Assembly: GCA_963784195.1 (NCBI GenBank)
Contig: CAWARA010000020.1
Span: 620,001 to 684,000, forward strand
Length of the DNA: 64,000 nt
DNA from: CAVQAH01 sp963784195
GTDB lineage: Bacteria > Acidobacteriota > Vicinamibacteria > Vicinamibacterales > 2-12-FULL-66-21
Reading direction: 5' to 3'
This document shows, piece by piece, positions 25,382 to 33,959 of the stretch. The position numbers and the translations under genes are program-made. Position 1 is the stretch's first letter. Each line of letters starts with the position of its first letter. Under the pieces are notes generated by a model. The model was not told where the DNA came from. It searched no databases and saw only the letters and a program-made list of their open reading frames with translations.

Positions 25382-26914
25382 TGTCGCTCGTGCTCCTCGT
25401 GCTCGACGGCTGGGGAATCCGGCCGGACCGCGACCACAACGCGATCAAGCTGGCCCGCACACCAGTGTTCGACTCGCTTCTGGCCACCTATCCGAACGCT
25501 CAATTGATCGCTTCCGGTGAAGCGGTCGGTCTTCCAGCCGGGCAGATGGGAAACTCCGAGGTCGGCCACATGAACATGGGGGCGGGCCGCATCGTCTATC
25601 AGGACCTGACCCGCATCGACAAGAGCATCACAGATGGCGAGCTGTTCGAGAACGCGGCTCTCGCGGCGGCGATGGACCGGTGCGTGAGCGGCAATCACGC
25701 GCTGCACTTCGTCGGCCTCGTGTCGGACGGCGGCGTGCACAGCCATCAGCGGCACCTTCACGCGTTGATCGAGATGGCCTCGCGGCGACACGTGCCTCGA
25801 GTTTTTGTGCAGGCGATTACTGATGGACGCGATACCTCGCCGACAGGCGGCATCCGCTATCTGAAACAGCTCTCCGACGTCATGGCGCGCTTCTCAACCG
25901 GGCAAATCGCGACGGTGGTCGGCCGCTATTACGCCATGGACCGCGACAAGCGGTGGGAGCGCACCAAACAGGCCTACGACGCCATGGTGCCGGGGCTCGC
26001 GCCGACGATGTCCGCGGTCGCCGCTCGACGCGGTGCAGGCCTCGTACAGCGACGGTGTGACCGACGAATTCATCAAGCCCATCGTGACGGTGGATGCCGA
26101 CGGTTCCGCGATCGGGCCCATTCGAGATGGCGATTCGATCGTCGTCTTCAACTTCCGAGCGGACCGGGCACGTCAGCTCACCAGGGCGCTCGCCCTGGAC
26201 GACTTCGACGGCTTCGACCGTCCGAACCGTCCGCGCGTGCACTGCACCACCATGACGGTGTACGACAGGACGTTTGCGCTGCCGGTGGTCTTCGAACCAC
26301 AGACCTTCAGCGGTAACCTGGCGGACGTCCTGGCCGCGCACGGCCGCACCAATCTGCGCCTCGCCGAAACGGAGAAGTACGCGCATGTCACGTACTTCTT
26401 CAATTGCGGGCGCGAGCAGCCGTATCCGCGCGAAGACCGCGTGCTCGTGCCGTCGCAAAAGGTTGCAACCTATGACCTGATGCCCGAGATGAGCGCACCC
26501 GGCATCACGGCGGAGCTCGTCGCCGATCTCAACAAGAACCAGCACGACGTCGTCATTTGCAATTTCGCCAACGCCGACATGGTCGGACACACCGGCCGCC
26601 TCGATGCGACGATTGCTGCCGTCGAAACGCTGGACGCATGCCTCGGTCAGATCGTGACTGCCGTTCGAGCCCTTGGCGGGACAGCCATCGTCACCGCCGA
26701 TCACGGCAACGCCGAACAGATGTGGGACAGCGAGCTGAACGCCCCGCACACGGCACACACATCCAATCCCGTACCAGTGATTCTCTGCGCCGATCGGTTC
26801 AAAGGCCGTCGACTGCACGACGGAACGCTGCGCGACGTCGCGCCGACGATGCTGTCGCTCCTCGGCCTGCCAACGTCGCCGGAAATGACTGGCAGTCCAT
26901 TGCTCGACGATTGA
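25381..26914 (+). CDS. gpmI: 2,3-bisphosphoglycerate-independent phosphoglycerate mutase (frame-disrupted)
   Basis: GpmI converts 3- to 2-phosphoglycerate using two Mn ions. The first frame carries LVLLVLDGWGIRPD and the catalytic serine motif MGNSEVGHMNMGAGRIVYQD. The second carries VQASYSDGVTDEFI, FNFRADRARQLTRAL, MVGHTGRLDA and TADHGNAEQMWD. The frame changes near 26017-26026, where one base is missing or two are extra; both halves are fully conserved. About 511 residues would result, the normal length. It starts one base inside eno and its TGA overlaps the TTG start of the next gene. An essential glycolytic enzyme is unlikely to be decayed, so a sequencing or assembly indel is suspected. 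Confidence 0.88.
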
Positions 26915-28848
26915 AACCCGGGCTTAGCGACTCACGGCCATCCGCGGCGGAACGCCGCACGCCGAAACACCTGGCGGCCACCGCATGGTTCTGCGCGCTC
27001 GCCGTCATCTGCTCGTATCCGCTGGCGCTCGCGCCCGGCTCCTGGATCCCGGGGTCAGGAGCCGGCGACAACACGATGTTCCTCTGGAACTTCTGGTGGA
27101 TGCGCCAGGCAATGGAGCAGCCAGGACTCACGGCGTTCCATACGGCATACCTGTTCGCGCCGTACGGCACGCCGCTCGTCCTCAATACGCACACCGCGCT
27201 GCAAGCGATGCTCGGCGCAACGCTGTTCCGGCCGCTTTCGCTCACGGCTGCCCATAACGTCGTCCTGCTGGCCGGCCTGGCTGCGAACGGACTCGCGTCG
27301 TACGCGCTCGCCTATCGCGAGGTCCGCCGCGTCATGCCGGCGATCTTTGCCGGCACCACGTTCGCGTCATCCACTTACGTCGCGATCCATCTGCTCGGAC
27401 ACTTCAACCTCGTGCACGCATGGGTAATTCCCCTCGCGGCGCTCGCATGGATTCGCTGCGAAAACCATCCATCGGCCGCCCGATGCTTCGCGGCCGCCGG
27501 AGCTTTCGCCGCGGCGTCCTACAGCGACTACTACTATCTGGTCTACTGCGTGATGTTCGCGATCGGCTGGTCTATCTTGCACCGATGGCGCTTCGAGTTC
27601 GGTGGACGGCGGTTTCCGCGGTCCGAACGGGTGCTGGCCACACTCGCCTGTCTCGTGATCGTGGTGATCGTTGCGATTGCCATAACCGGGGGGTTCACGA
27701 TCGAAGCGGGCGGGATGAGAATCTCGTCATCAAACCTCAGAAACCCCATCGCCGCGCTGTGGATCCTGTCACTCACGTGGCTGGCGTTGCGATGCCGGAT
27801 CGCGAGTCAGATTGACCCGGTTCGAGCGGCGCAACGGCGTCGCTGGTTCTGGCCGGCGGCGGGTCTCGGCTTGTACCTGATTCTCGTTCTCCCTCTGATA
27901 TTCGCTGCGATTGGGCTTTTCACATCTGGCGGGTACGTGTCACCCCCGCAGCATTGGCGAACAGGGGCCAGGGGGATCGACCTGGCGACCCTGGTGCTCG
28001 GAAATCCTCTGCACCCGTGGTACGGCGGACTGACGCGCGACGTGTATGCACGCCTGGGAATCGATGTCATGGAACAGGTGGCGTGGATTGGCGTCGTGCC
28101 GGCCGCCATCCTGCTGTCGGGAATCTGGCGCTCCGGCGAGTCCGGCGCGGCGCGGCGATGGGTCTGGCTGACGGCGCTGTTCTTCGTCTGGTCTCTCGGA
28201 TCGTTCCTGCTGATTGGGGGAATCGATACCGGCCTTCCGCTGCCGCAACTTCTCGGGCGAGTGACCCCTGTCCTGTCAAATGCCCGAATGCCCGGGCGAG
28301 CTATCGTAATGGTTCAGCTTGGGGTCGCGATGTTGTGCGCGGTGCAGATTGCTCGGAGAGGATGGCAGGCCCCGATCGTCGCAGCTTTGATCGCGGCAGG
28401 CATGATCGACACCACGGCGCTCCCGTTTCCGATGTTCAGAACCGATCTGAGCGCCGTTGTCGACGATCGAGTGAGGTCGTCGGAGCCAGGAATCGTGGTC
28501 GAATTGCCACTAGGCATTCGCGACGGACTCGACACGATTGGACGCTTCGATCATCGAGCCCTGATTCATCAGACCCTCCACAGTCAACCGATCGCGGGCG
28601 GTGCCGTCGCTCGCCTTGCGTCGTCTGTTAAACACGCCTTCACTACGAATCCGGCCTTTGTTGCACTAATGGGTTCGCCGCTGGGGGAACTGCCAGACAA
28701 TCTGGCGACTGACCTTCGAAAGGCGGGTGTCCGCTACGTCGTTGTGAACAGGGACGCCATGACCGGCGACGCTGGAGCGTCGCTGAAAGAACGAGGGCTC
28801 CGCCTGCTGGTAACAGACGGAGCCCGGGAACTCTACGCCGTGGACTGA
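26911..28848 (+). CDS. Polytopic membrane protein, possible GT-C-like
   Basis: The 645-residue product has about ten to twelve TM helices followed by a soluble C-terminal part of about 120 residues. The first periplasmic loop after TM1 holds acidic residues, NTMFLWNFWWMRQ and YLFAPYGTPLVLNTHTA, similar to polyprenyl-phosphate-sugar-using GT-C proteins. I cannot name a substrate. The best start is TTG 26911, which overlaps the gpmI TGA as TTGA; longer readings lie inside gpmI. It ends 2 bp from the convergent gene at 28851, with no terminator between. Confidence 0.6.
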   Translation: MKPGLSDSRPSAAERRTPKHLAATAWFCALAVICSYPLALAPGSWIPGSGAGDNTMFLWNFWWMRQAMEQPGLTAFHTAYLFAPYGTPLVLNTHTALQAMLGATLFRPLSLTAAHNVVLLAGLAANGLASYALAYREVRRVMPAIFAGTTFASSTYVAIHLLGHFNLVHAWVIPLAALAWIRCENHPSAARCFAAAGAFAAASYSDYYYLVYCVMFAIGWSILHRWRFEFGGRRFPRSERVLATLACLVIVVIVAIAITGGFTIEAGGMRISSSNLRNPIAALWILSLTWLALRCRIASQIDPVRAAQRRRWFWPAAGLGLYLILVLPLIFAAIGLFTSGGYVSPPQHWRTGARGIDLATLVLGNPLHPWYGGLTRDVYARLGIDVMEQVAWIGVVPAAILLSGIWRSGESGAARRWVWLTALFFVWSLGSFLLIGGIDTGLPLPQLLGRVTPVLSNARMPGRAIVMVQLGVAMLCAVQIARRGWQAPIVAALIAAGMIDTTALPFPMFRTDLSAVVDDRVRSSEPGIVVELPLGIRDGLDTIGRFDHRALIHQTLHSQPIAGGAVARLASSVKHAFTTNPAFVALMGSPLGELPDNLATDLRKAGVRYVVVNRDAMTGDAGASLKERGLRLLVTDGARELYAVD

Positions 28849-28850
28849 CC

Positions 28851-29162
28851 TTACTCGACTTCTTTTTCCTGCGTTTCGTCGGCCGCAATACGCAAGGAGC
28901 GCAGGAAACGCCGATCGTTGGCGCTCATTTCCAACGCCGTGCGACGCTCGGTCCGCAGCGTTTTCTGAGCGGGAGCCACCCTGGCCAGCGCGCCGGGTGA
29001 CGACCGGTTGACAAAGCCGATCACGGCCTCGAGGGAAACCTTCATTTCGTACCCCGCCGCTCGGGCGCGCTCGCGGCAGGCTTCTACTCGCGAGTCTTCA
29101 GCAACAGCGGCAGCAATGGCGTCGGACAGCTCACGGGCCATTCGATTCACGACGTCATCCAT
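28851..29162 (-). CDS. Small conserved protein of unknown function
   Basis: This 103-residue, mostly helical, soluble protein begins MDDVVNRMARELSDAIAAA and contains EACRERARAAGYEMKVSLEA. I recall similar proteins in Acidobacteriota but no function. The start at ATG 29162 is set by AGGAGG 7 nt upstream, and a near-consensus sigma-70 promoter lies at 29310-29338 with a structured leader between. That expression apparatus suggests a well-expressed gene. It converges with the membrane-protein gene with 2 bp between stops. Confidence 0.7.
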   Translation of the reverse strand: MDDVVNRMARELSDAIAAAVAEDSRVEACRERARAAGYEMKVSLEAVIGFVNRSSPGALARVAPAQKTLRTERRTALEMSANDRRFLRSLRIAADETQEKEVE

Positions 29163-29213
29163 TCGGGACCTCCTGGGGCGCCGCCGGGCCGGGAAACCGG
29201 GGCGTTTCTCGAT

Positions 29214-29247
29214 CCCCACCGAGGCATCTCGCGATGCCGGGGGTGGG
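29214..29247 (-). promoter_or_regulatory. Strong hairpin in the leader of the 28851-29162 gene
   Basis: CCCCACC-GA-GGCATC, loop TCGC, then GATGCC-GG-GGGTGGG pairs almost completely (13 bp with one 2-nt mismatch). It lies inside the ~140-nt leader predicted from the promoter at 29310-29338, about 50 nt before the start codon. It could control transcript stability or translation; that is inference. Confidence 0.5.
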
Positions 29248-29309
29248 CGGCAGGGATCGAGCGCCAAAGTTTTTCATATGAAGGACTTGTACTGTGGGAA
29301 CTACGCGTA

Positions 29310-29338
29310 ATTGTAAACGTGCCTCTTGAGTGTGTCAA
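29310..29338 (-). promoter_or_regulatory. Near-consensus sigma-70 promoter
   Basis: On the minus strand, TTGACA (29338-29333), a 17-bp spacer, then TACAAT (29315-29310). This matches 11 of 12 consensus bases at ideal spacing, the best promoter in the window. It reads toward the small conserved gene, with transcription starting near 29303. Confidence 0.8.
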
Positions 29339-29373
29339 TGGCGGAAGCACCAGATCTTGTGGTGTCTAGGGCT

Positions 29374-29382
29374 TGTTACAAT
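29374..29382 (+). promoter_or_regulatory. Extended -10 element before the mutase gene
   Basis: TGTTACAAT is an extended -10 (TG-N-TACAAT) about 32 bp before the mutase ATG. The -35 region has only a weak match. It would give a leader of roughly 25 nt. Confidence 0.5.
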
Positions 29383-29414
29383 GCTGCGCGAGTCTCGATC
29401 TCGGTCCCTTCCAC

Positions 29415-30965
29415 ATGAGCAAGCACTACTCGGATCCGGAATCGCTGTCCGGCTGGTCTCCGGAGCACGAGCTCGGCCTGCCAGGCACGTTTCCGTTCAC
29501 GCGCGGCATTCAGCCGACGATGTATCGGGGACGGCTGTGGACGATGCGGCAGTACGCCGGCTTCGGGACCGCCGCGGAATCGAATCAGCGATATCGCTAC
29601 CTTCTCAGTCAAGGCGTCACTGGGCTCAGCGTCGCGTTCGATCTGCCGACGCAAATGGGCTACGACTCGGATCATGAACTGGCCGCAGGCGAGGTCGGGC
29701 GCGTCGGTGTAGCGATCGATTCCATCGAGGACATGTCGGCGCTCTTCGATCAGATTCCGCTCGGCGAGGTGTCGACGTCGATGACTATCAACGCGACGGC
29801 AATCGTGCTGCTCGCACTGTATGTCGCGGTGGCGCGCCGGCAGGGCGTCGATCCAAAAACGATGTCGGGCACCATTCAGAACGACATCCTGAAGGAATAT
29901 GTCGCACGCGGCACCTACATCTATCCGCCTCGCGCGTCGTTGCGCATCGTGACCGACATCTTCGCGTACTGCGAGCGCGAGCTGCCGAACTGGAACACGA
30001 TCTCGATCAGCGGCTATCACATTCGCGAGGCTGGCTCGACCGCCGTACAGGAAGTCGCATTCACCTTCGCCAACGCCATCGCCTACGTGGAGTCAGCACT
30101 GCAGGCGGGGCTCGACGTCAACAGCTTCGGACAGCGGCTGTCCTTCTTCTTCAACGCGCACAACGATTTTCTCGAAGAGATCGCGAAGTTCAGGGCGGCG
30201 CGGCGGCTATGGGCGCGGATCATGCGAGATCGCTTCGGCGCGCGCAGCGCGCGCGCCCAACAACTGCGCTTCCACACCCAGACAGCCGGCAGCACCCTGA
30301 CGGCGCAGCAGCCCGACAACAACATCGTCCGTGTCGCGGTGCAGGCCCTGGCCGCCGTGCTCGGCGGCACGCAGTCGCTTCATTGCAACGGCCGCGACGA
30401 AGCGCTCGCGCTGCCGACCGAAGAATCTGCACGAGTCGCGCTGCGCACACAGCAGATCATCGCGTTCGAGAGCGGCGTCGCCAACACGATCGATCCGGTT
30501 GCGGGCTCGTATGCGCTCGAAGAGATGACGAACCACATCGAGCAGGGCGCGCAGGCACTGCTCGACCGTATTCACGCCGCGGGCGGCACGCTGAGCGCGA
30601 TCGAACAGGGCATCATCCAGCGCGAGATCCAGGAATCGGCCTATCGCGCGCAGCAGAAGATCGACGGACGCGAGAGCATCGTGGTCGGCGTCAATCAGTT
30701 CGAAACGAAGGAGAGCGCGGCCGTCGACGTGCTGCAGATCGATCCACAGGTGGAAGAGCGGCAGATCGCACGCGTCCGACAGATACGCGCTTCACGCGAT
30801 CGGGCGGCCTGCGAGGCCGCGCTCAGCCGCGTCACCAGCGCTGCGAGAGATTCGGAAAATCTGGTCCCGCGCGTCCTCGAGGCTGTCGAGGCCCGGGCCA
30901 CACTCGGCGAGATTGCCGACGCCATGCGCGTCGTGTTCGGCGAACACAAGGAACTCGATGTCTGA
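29415..30965 (+). CDS. Methylmalonyl-CoA mutase, large subunit (catalytic domain only)
   Basis: The 516-residue protein is the TIM-barrel substrate-binding part of a B12-dependent acyl-CoA mutase. Signatures are PTMYRGRLWTMRQYAGFGTA, GLSVAFDLPTQMGYDSDHE, GTIQNDILKEY, ISISGYHIREAGSTA and TQTAGSTLTAQQP. The Tyr in RQYAGF and the Arg in SLRIVTDIF agree with methylmalonyl- rather than isobutyryl-CoA mutases, though I am not certain. The C-terminal B12-binding domain is absent, so a separate small subunit must exist outside the window. ATG 29415 gives a sensible N-terminus; upstream codons do not. The stop overlaps the OppD start by 8 bp, an unexpected pairing. Confidence 0.9.
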   Translation: MSKHYSDPESLSGWSPEHELGLPGTFPFTRGIQPTMYRGRLWTMRQYAGFGTAAESNQRYRYLLSQGVTGLSVAFDLPTQMGYDSDHELAAGEVGRVGVAIDSIEDMSALFDQIPLGEVSTSMTINATAIVLLALYVAVARRQGVDPKTMSGTIQNDILKEYVARGTYIYPPRASLRIVTDIFAYCERELPNWNTISISGYHIREAGSTAVQEVAFTFANAIAYVESALQAGLDVNSFGQRLSFFFNAHNDFLEEIAKFRAARRLWARIMRDRFGARSARAQQLRFHTQTAGSTLTAQQPDNNIVRVAVQALAAVLGGTQSLHCNGRDEALALPTEESARVALRTQQIIAFESGVANTIDPVAGSYALEEMTNHIEQGAQALLDRIHAAGGTLSAIEQGIIQREIQESAYRAQQKIDGRESIVVGVNQFETKESAAVDVLQIDPQVEERQIARVRQIRASRDRAACEAALSRVTSAARDSENLVPRVLEAVEARATLGEIADAMRVVFGEHKELDV

Positions 30966-31974
30966 GGCGCGGCTCCTGACAGTCGAGCGTCTCACCACGG
31001 GCTTCGATCAGCAGGGCCGGTTCGTGCCTGCTGTCATCGACGTCAGCCTCCACGTCGACGCCGGCGAAACGCTCTGCGTCGTCGGCGAGTCGGGCAGCGG
31101 CAAGTCGGTGACCGCTTTCTCGATTCTGAGGCTCGTCCAGCCGCCGGGCCGTATCGCTTCTGGGCGCATCGACTTCAAGGGCCGGGATCTTCTGACCCTG
31201 TCCGAGCGCGAGATGCAGGCCATCCGCGGCGCGGAGATCGCGCTCATCTTCCAGGAGCCGATGACCGCTCTCAACCCGGTATTCACCATCGGCAGCCAGA
31301 TCGAAGAAACGCTGCTCATCCACGGACGCGCGACACGCCGCACGGCCCGGCAGAAGGCGATCGAGATGCTCGCGGCCGTCAGCATGCCCGAGCCGGAGAA
31401 GCGCGTGCGCGACTACCCGCACCAACTGTCAGGCGGTCTGCGGCAGCGGGCGTTGATCGCGATGTCGCTCGCCTGCGAACCGACGCTGGTGATTGCCGAC
31501 GAACCCACGACAGCACTCGACGTCACCATTCAGGCGCAGATCCTGGATCTGCTGCGCGATCTGCAGAAACGAATGGGGCTCTCGTTGATCCTGATCACAC
31601 ACGATCTCGGCGTCGTCGCCGAAATGGCCGACCGTGTCGCCGTCATGTACGCCGGCCGCGTGGTCGAGGAAGCGGGCGTGAAGGAGCTCTTCCACGATCC
31701 CAAGCACCCGTACACTCGCGGCCTCATGGCCTCGATGCCGGGCGGGGCGCCAGGCGAACGGCTTCGCGCGATCCAGGGCACAGTCCCGCCACTCGGACAA
31801 CTGCCGCCGGGGTGTGCGTTCGCGCCACGGTGCCCCGATCGCTTCGAGCCGTGCGGGTCGGTTCCCCCAGGAACCACATCGCTCGCGGGCGGGCGAACGG
31901 TCAAGTGCTATCTGCACGGCGAGGCTGTCGAGAACGGGGCGGCTGTCGGCGCCGGATCCGTTCGCAGATCATGA
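30958..31974 (+). CDS. OppD/DppD-type ABC transporter ATPase
   Basis: This 338-residue ATPase energises a peptide- or nickel-type ABC importer. It has Walker A GESGSGKS, Q-loop FQEPMTALNP, signature LSGGLRQR, Walker B LVIADEPTTALDVT and the H-loop THD, plus the C-terminal oligopeptide-transporter extension with four Cys-region elements (CAFAPRCPDRFEPC). The ATG lies inside the mutase 3' end (8 bp overlap), and the stop overlaps the OppF start as ATGA. No permease or binding-protein gene is nearby on either side, so its membrane partners must be elsewhere. Confidence 0.92.
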   Translation: MSEARLLTVERLTTGFDQQGRFVPAVIDVSLHVDAGETLCVVGESGSGKSVTAFSILRLVQPPGRIASGRIDFKGRDLLTLSEREMQAIRGAEIALIFQEPMTALNPVFTIGSQIEETLLIHGRATRRTARQKAIEMLAAVSMPEPEKRVRDYPHQLSGGLRQRALIAMSLACEPTLVIADEPTTALDVTIQAQILDLLRDLQKRMGLSLILITHDLGVVAEMADRVAVMYAGRVVEEAGVKELFHDPKHPYTRGLMASMPGGAPGERLRAIQGTVPPLGQLPPGCAFAPRCPDRFEPCGSVPPGTTSLAGGRTVKCYLHGEAVENGAAVGAGSVRRS

Positions 31975-32863
31975 GCACCGTAATCACGCCGTTGCTCGAC
32001 GTCAGGAACCTGGTCAAGGAGTTCAGCCGGAGGCAGGGCCTCTTCCGCAAGCCATCAATCGTTCGCGCGGTGGACGACGTGTCGTTCTCAATAACCGAGG
32101 GAGAGACGTTCGGCCTCGTGGGCGAGTCGGGCAGCGGAAAGACGACGACCGGACGTTGCATCCTGCGCCTGATCGAACCGACATCCGGCCACGTGCAGTT
32201 CAAGGGTGAAGATGTGCTCGGCTTCTCACGAGCCCGTATGCGGCAGGCGCGCCGCGACATGCAGATCGTGTTTCAGGATCCGTACTCGTCGCTGAACCCG
32301 CGGATGCGGGTCGGGACCATCGTCGAAGAACCGCTGATCATCCACAAGACGGGATCGAAAACGGAAAGGCGGGCCCGCGTCGCCGAGCTGTTCGACCTCG
32401 TCGGGCTCGATCCATCTCAGCTCTCCCGCTATCCGCATCAATTCAGCGGCGGACAGCGCCAACGGATCGGCCTCGCGCGCGCGCTCGCGCTGAATCCGTC
32501 ATTCATCATTGCCGACGAACCGGTCTCTGCGCTGGACGTGTCGGTACAGGCGCAGGTCGTCAACCTGCTGATGGATCTCCAGCAGCGGCTAAAGCTGACC
32601 TACCTGTTCATCGCGCACGATCTCCGGCTGGTGCGGCATATCTGCGATCGTGTGGCGGTGATGTACCTGGGAAGGATTGTCGAAATGGGGCCCGCCGAAA
32701 GGCTCTTCGAAGCGCCCGCGCATCCTTATACCGGGCCCTGCTGTCGGCGATCCCGATGCCGGATCCGGACGCGCCACGCCAGCGAATCGTCCTGGATCCG
32801 AAGTCCTTCGACCGCGCGGCTTCGCTGCGCGAGATCGAGGCTGGGCATCTGGCTGCGGTGTAA
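31971..32863 (+). CDS. OppF/DppF-type ABC transporter ATPase (frame-disrupted near the C-terminus)
   Basis: The partner ATPase has Walker A GESGSGKT, FQDPYSSLNPRM, signature FSGGQRQR and Walker B FIIADEPVSALDVS. The frame breaks at about 32732 in HPYT: adding one C to ACCGGGCCC restores the family sequence RALLSAIPMPDP, and translation then ends at TAA 32861-32863, about 297 residues. As it stands, the frame would run on through the repeat to 32966. The start overlaps the OppD stop by 4 bp. The two ATPases should form a heterodimer under one membrane channel. Confidence 0.85.
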
Positions 32864-32870
32864 CGAGCTG

Positions 32871-32968
32871 GATCAACTCCTAACTGCCAACTCTCAACTC
32901 CCAACGGATTGCGACTCAGTCAGCTCGGAGTGTTTTGGTAATTGGGAGTTGGTAGTTGGGCGTTGATC
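32871..32968. repeat. Inverted array of 7-bp units between convergent genes
   Basis: Four left units of type ACTNCCA (32876-32903) face three right units of type TTGGGNG (32942-32962), bounded by GATCAAC (32871-32877) and GTTGATC (32962-32968). The arms would fold into a hairpin with a ~38-nt loop. It fills the gap between oppF and the convergent MacB-type ATPase gene. It may act as a bidirectional 3'-end element. Confidence 0.8.
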
Positions 32969-32980
32969 GAGTCGGCAGCG

Positions 32981-33667
32981 CTACGCCGCCCGCATGACGT
33001 CCTTCTCGACCTGACCGTCTCGAATGGAAATCACGCGATGCGCATGCGCGGCGATCTCCGCTTCGTGCGTGACGAGAATGATTGTGTTCCCGCCCTCGTG
33101 AAGGCGATCGAACAGGCTCATGATCTCGAGCCCGGTCTTCGAGTCGAGGTTGCCCGTCGGCTCGTCAGCCAGCAGGATCGATGGGTCGTTGACCAGCGCA
33201 CGCGCGATGGCCACGCGCTGACGCTGACCACCGGACAGCTCGTTCGGCCGGTGGCTGGCGCGTTGCGTGAGTTCGACCTTGTCCAATGCCGCCCTGGCAC
33301 GCTCCTGACGCACCTTGCCGGACACGCCCGCATACACGAGCGGCAACTCGACGTTGTGCAACGCCGTTGCGCGCGGCAGCAGATTGAATGTCTGGAACAC
33401 GAAACCGATCTCTTCGTTCCTGATCCTCGCCAGCTCGTCGTCGTTCATCGCCGCGACCTCCTTGCCGTTCAGGAGGTAGCTGCCTTTCGATGGCGTGTCG
33501 AGACAGCCGATGAGGTTCATGAGCGTCGACTTCCCGGATCCGGAGGGACCCATGATGGCGACATACTCGCCGCGCTCGATGCCAATTGCGACACCGCGCA
33601 GAGCGTGAATCTCCTCGTCGCCCATGACGTAGGTCTTCCAGAGGTCGCGTGTTTCGATAAGAGCCAT
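32981..33667 (-). CDS. MacB/LolD-type ABC transporter ATPase
   Basis: The 228-residue protein is a stand-alone ATPase of the MacB/LolD/FtsE group: Walker A GPSGSGKS, Q-loop FQTFNLLPRAT, signature LSGGQRQRVAIARAL, Walker B ILLADEPTGNLD, H-loop VTHE. These ATPases drive mechanotransmission exporters acting on lipoproteins, peptides or macrolides rather than channel-type transport. No FtsX/MacB permease is adjacent, so the partner is unknown. The ATG at 33667 gives the canonical MALIETRDLWKTY start. Confidence 0.9.
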   Translation of the reverse strand: MALIETRDLWKTYVMGDEEIHALRGVAIGIERGEYVAIMGPSGSGKSTLMNLIGCLDTPSKGSYLLNGKEVAAMNDDELARIRNEEIGFVFQTFNLLPRATALHNVELPLVYAGVSGKVRQERARAALDKVELTQRASHRPNELSGGQRQRVAIARALVNDPSILLADEPTGNLDSKTGLEIMSLFDRLHEGGNTIILVTHEAEIAAHAHRVISIRDGQVEKDVMRAA

Positions 33668-33892
33668 GGCTTGATGTCGTCAGTCGATCGGGAGTCCAGA
33701 GCCCCCGCCTAGCTGCTTCGCTCGAATTCGTTCGCGAGAAGCGGAGCGGCCGACGCCCGACTAGATCCTACCCCGGTCATAAGACGACCCGGAATACTCT
33801 ACGGTTGGCGCGGAGAACGGTTCCTGTCCCGGAAATCAGCCGCAAACCCCGTCTGTGACCGACCCGCGAGAATCTGTCCGTGCCCCTCGAGC

Positions 33893-33953
33893 GATCCGCG
33901 AAATCCGCGTCCCGTGACCCTTGAGGAATCCGCGAAGATCCGCGTCCCGTGAC
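33893..33953. repeat. Direct repeat, 26-28 bp, two copies
   Basis: Copies at 33893-33918 and 33926-33953 share GATCCGCG and ATCCGCGTCCCGTGAC and differ by small indels. A more diverged relative lies just upstream (near 33861-33885). They lie at the 3' end of the GspL/GspC-like gene. The 33668-33959 spacer holds no gene. Confidence 0.75.
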
Positions 33954-33959
33954 GCCTGA

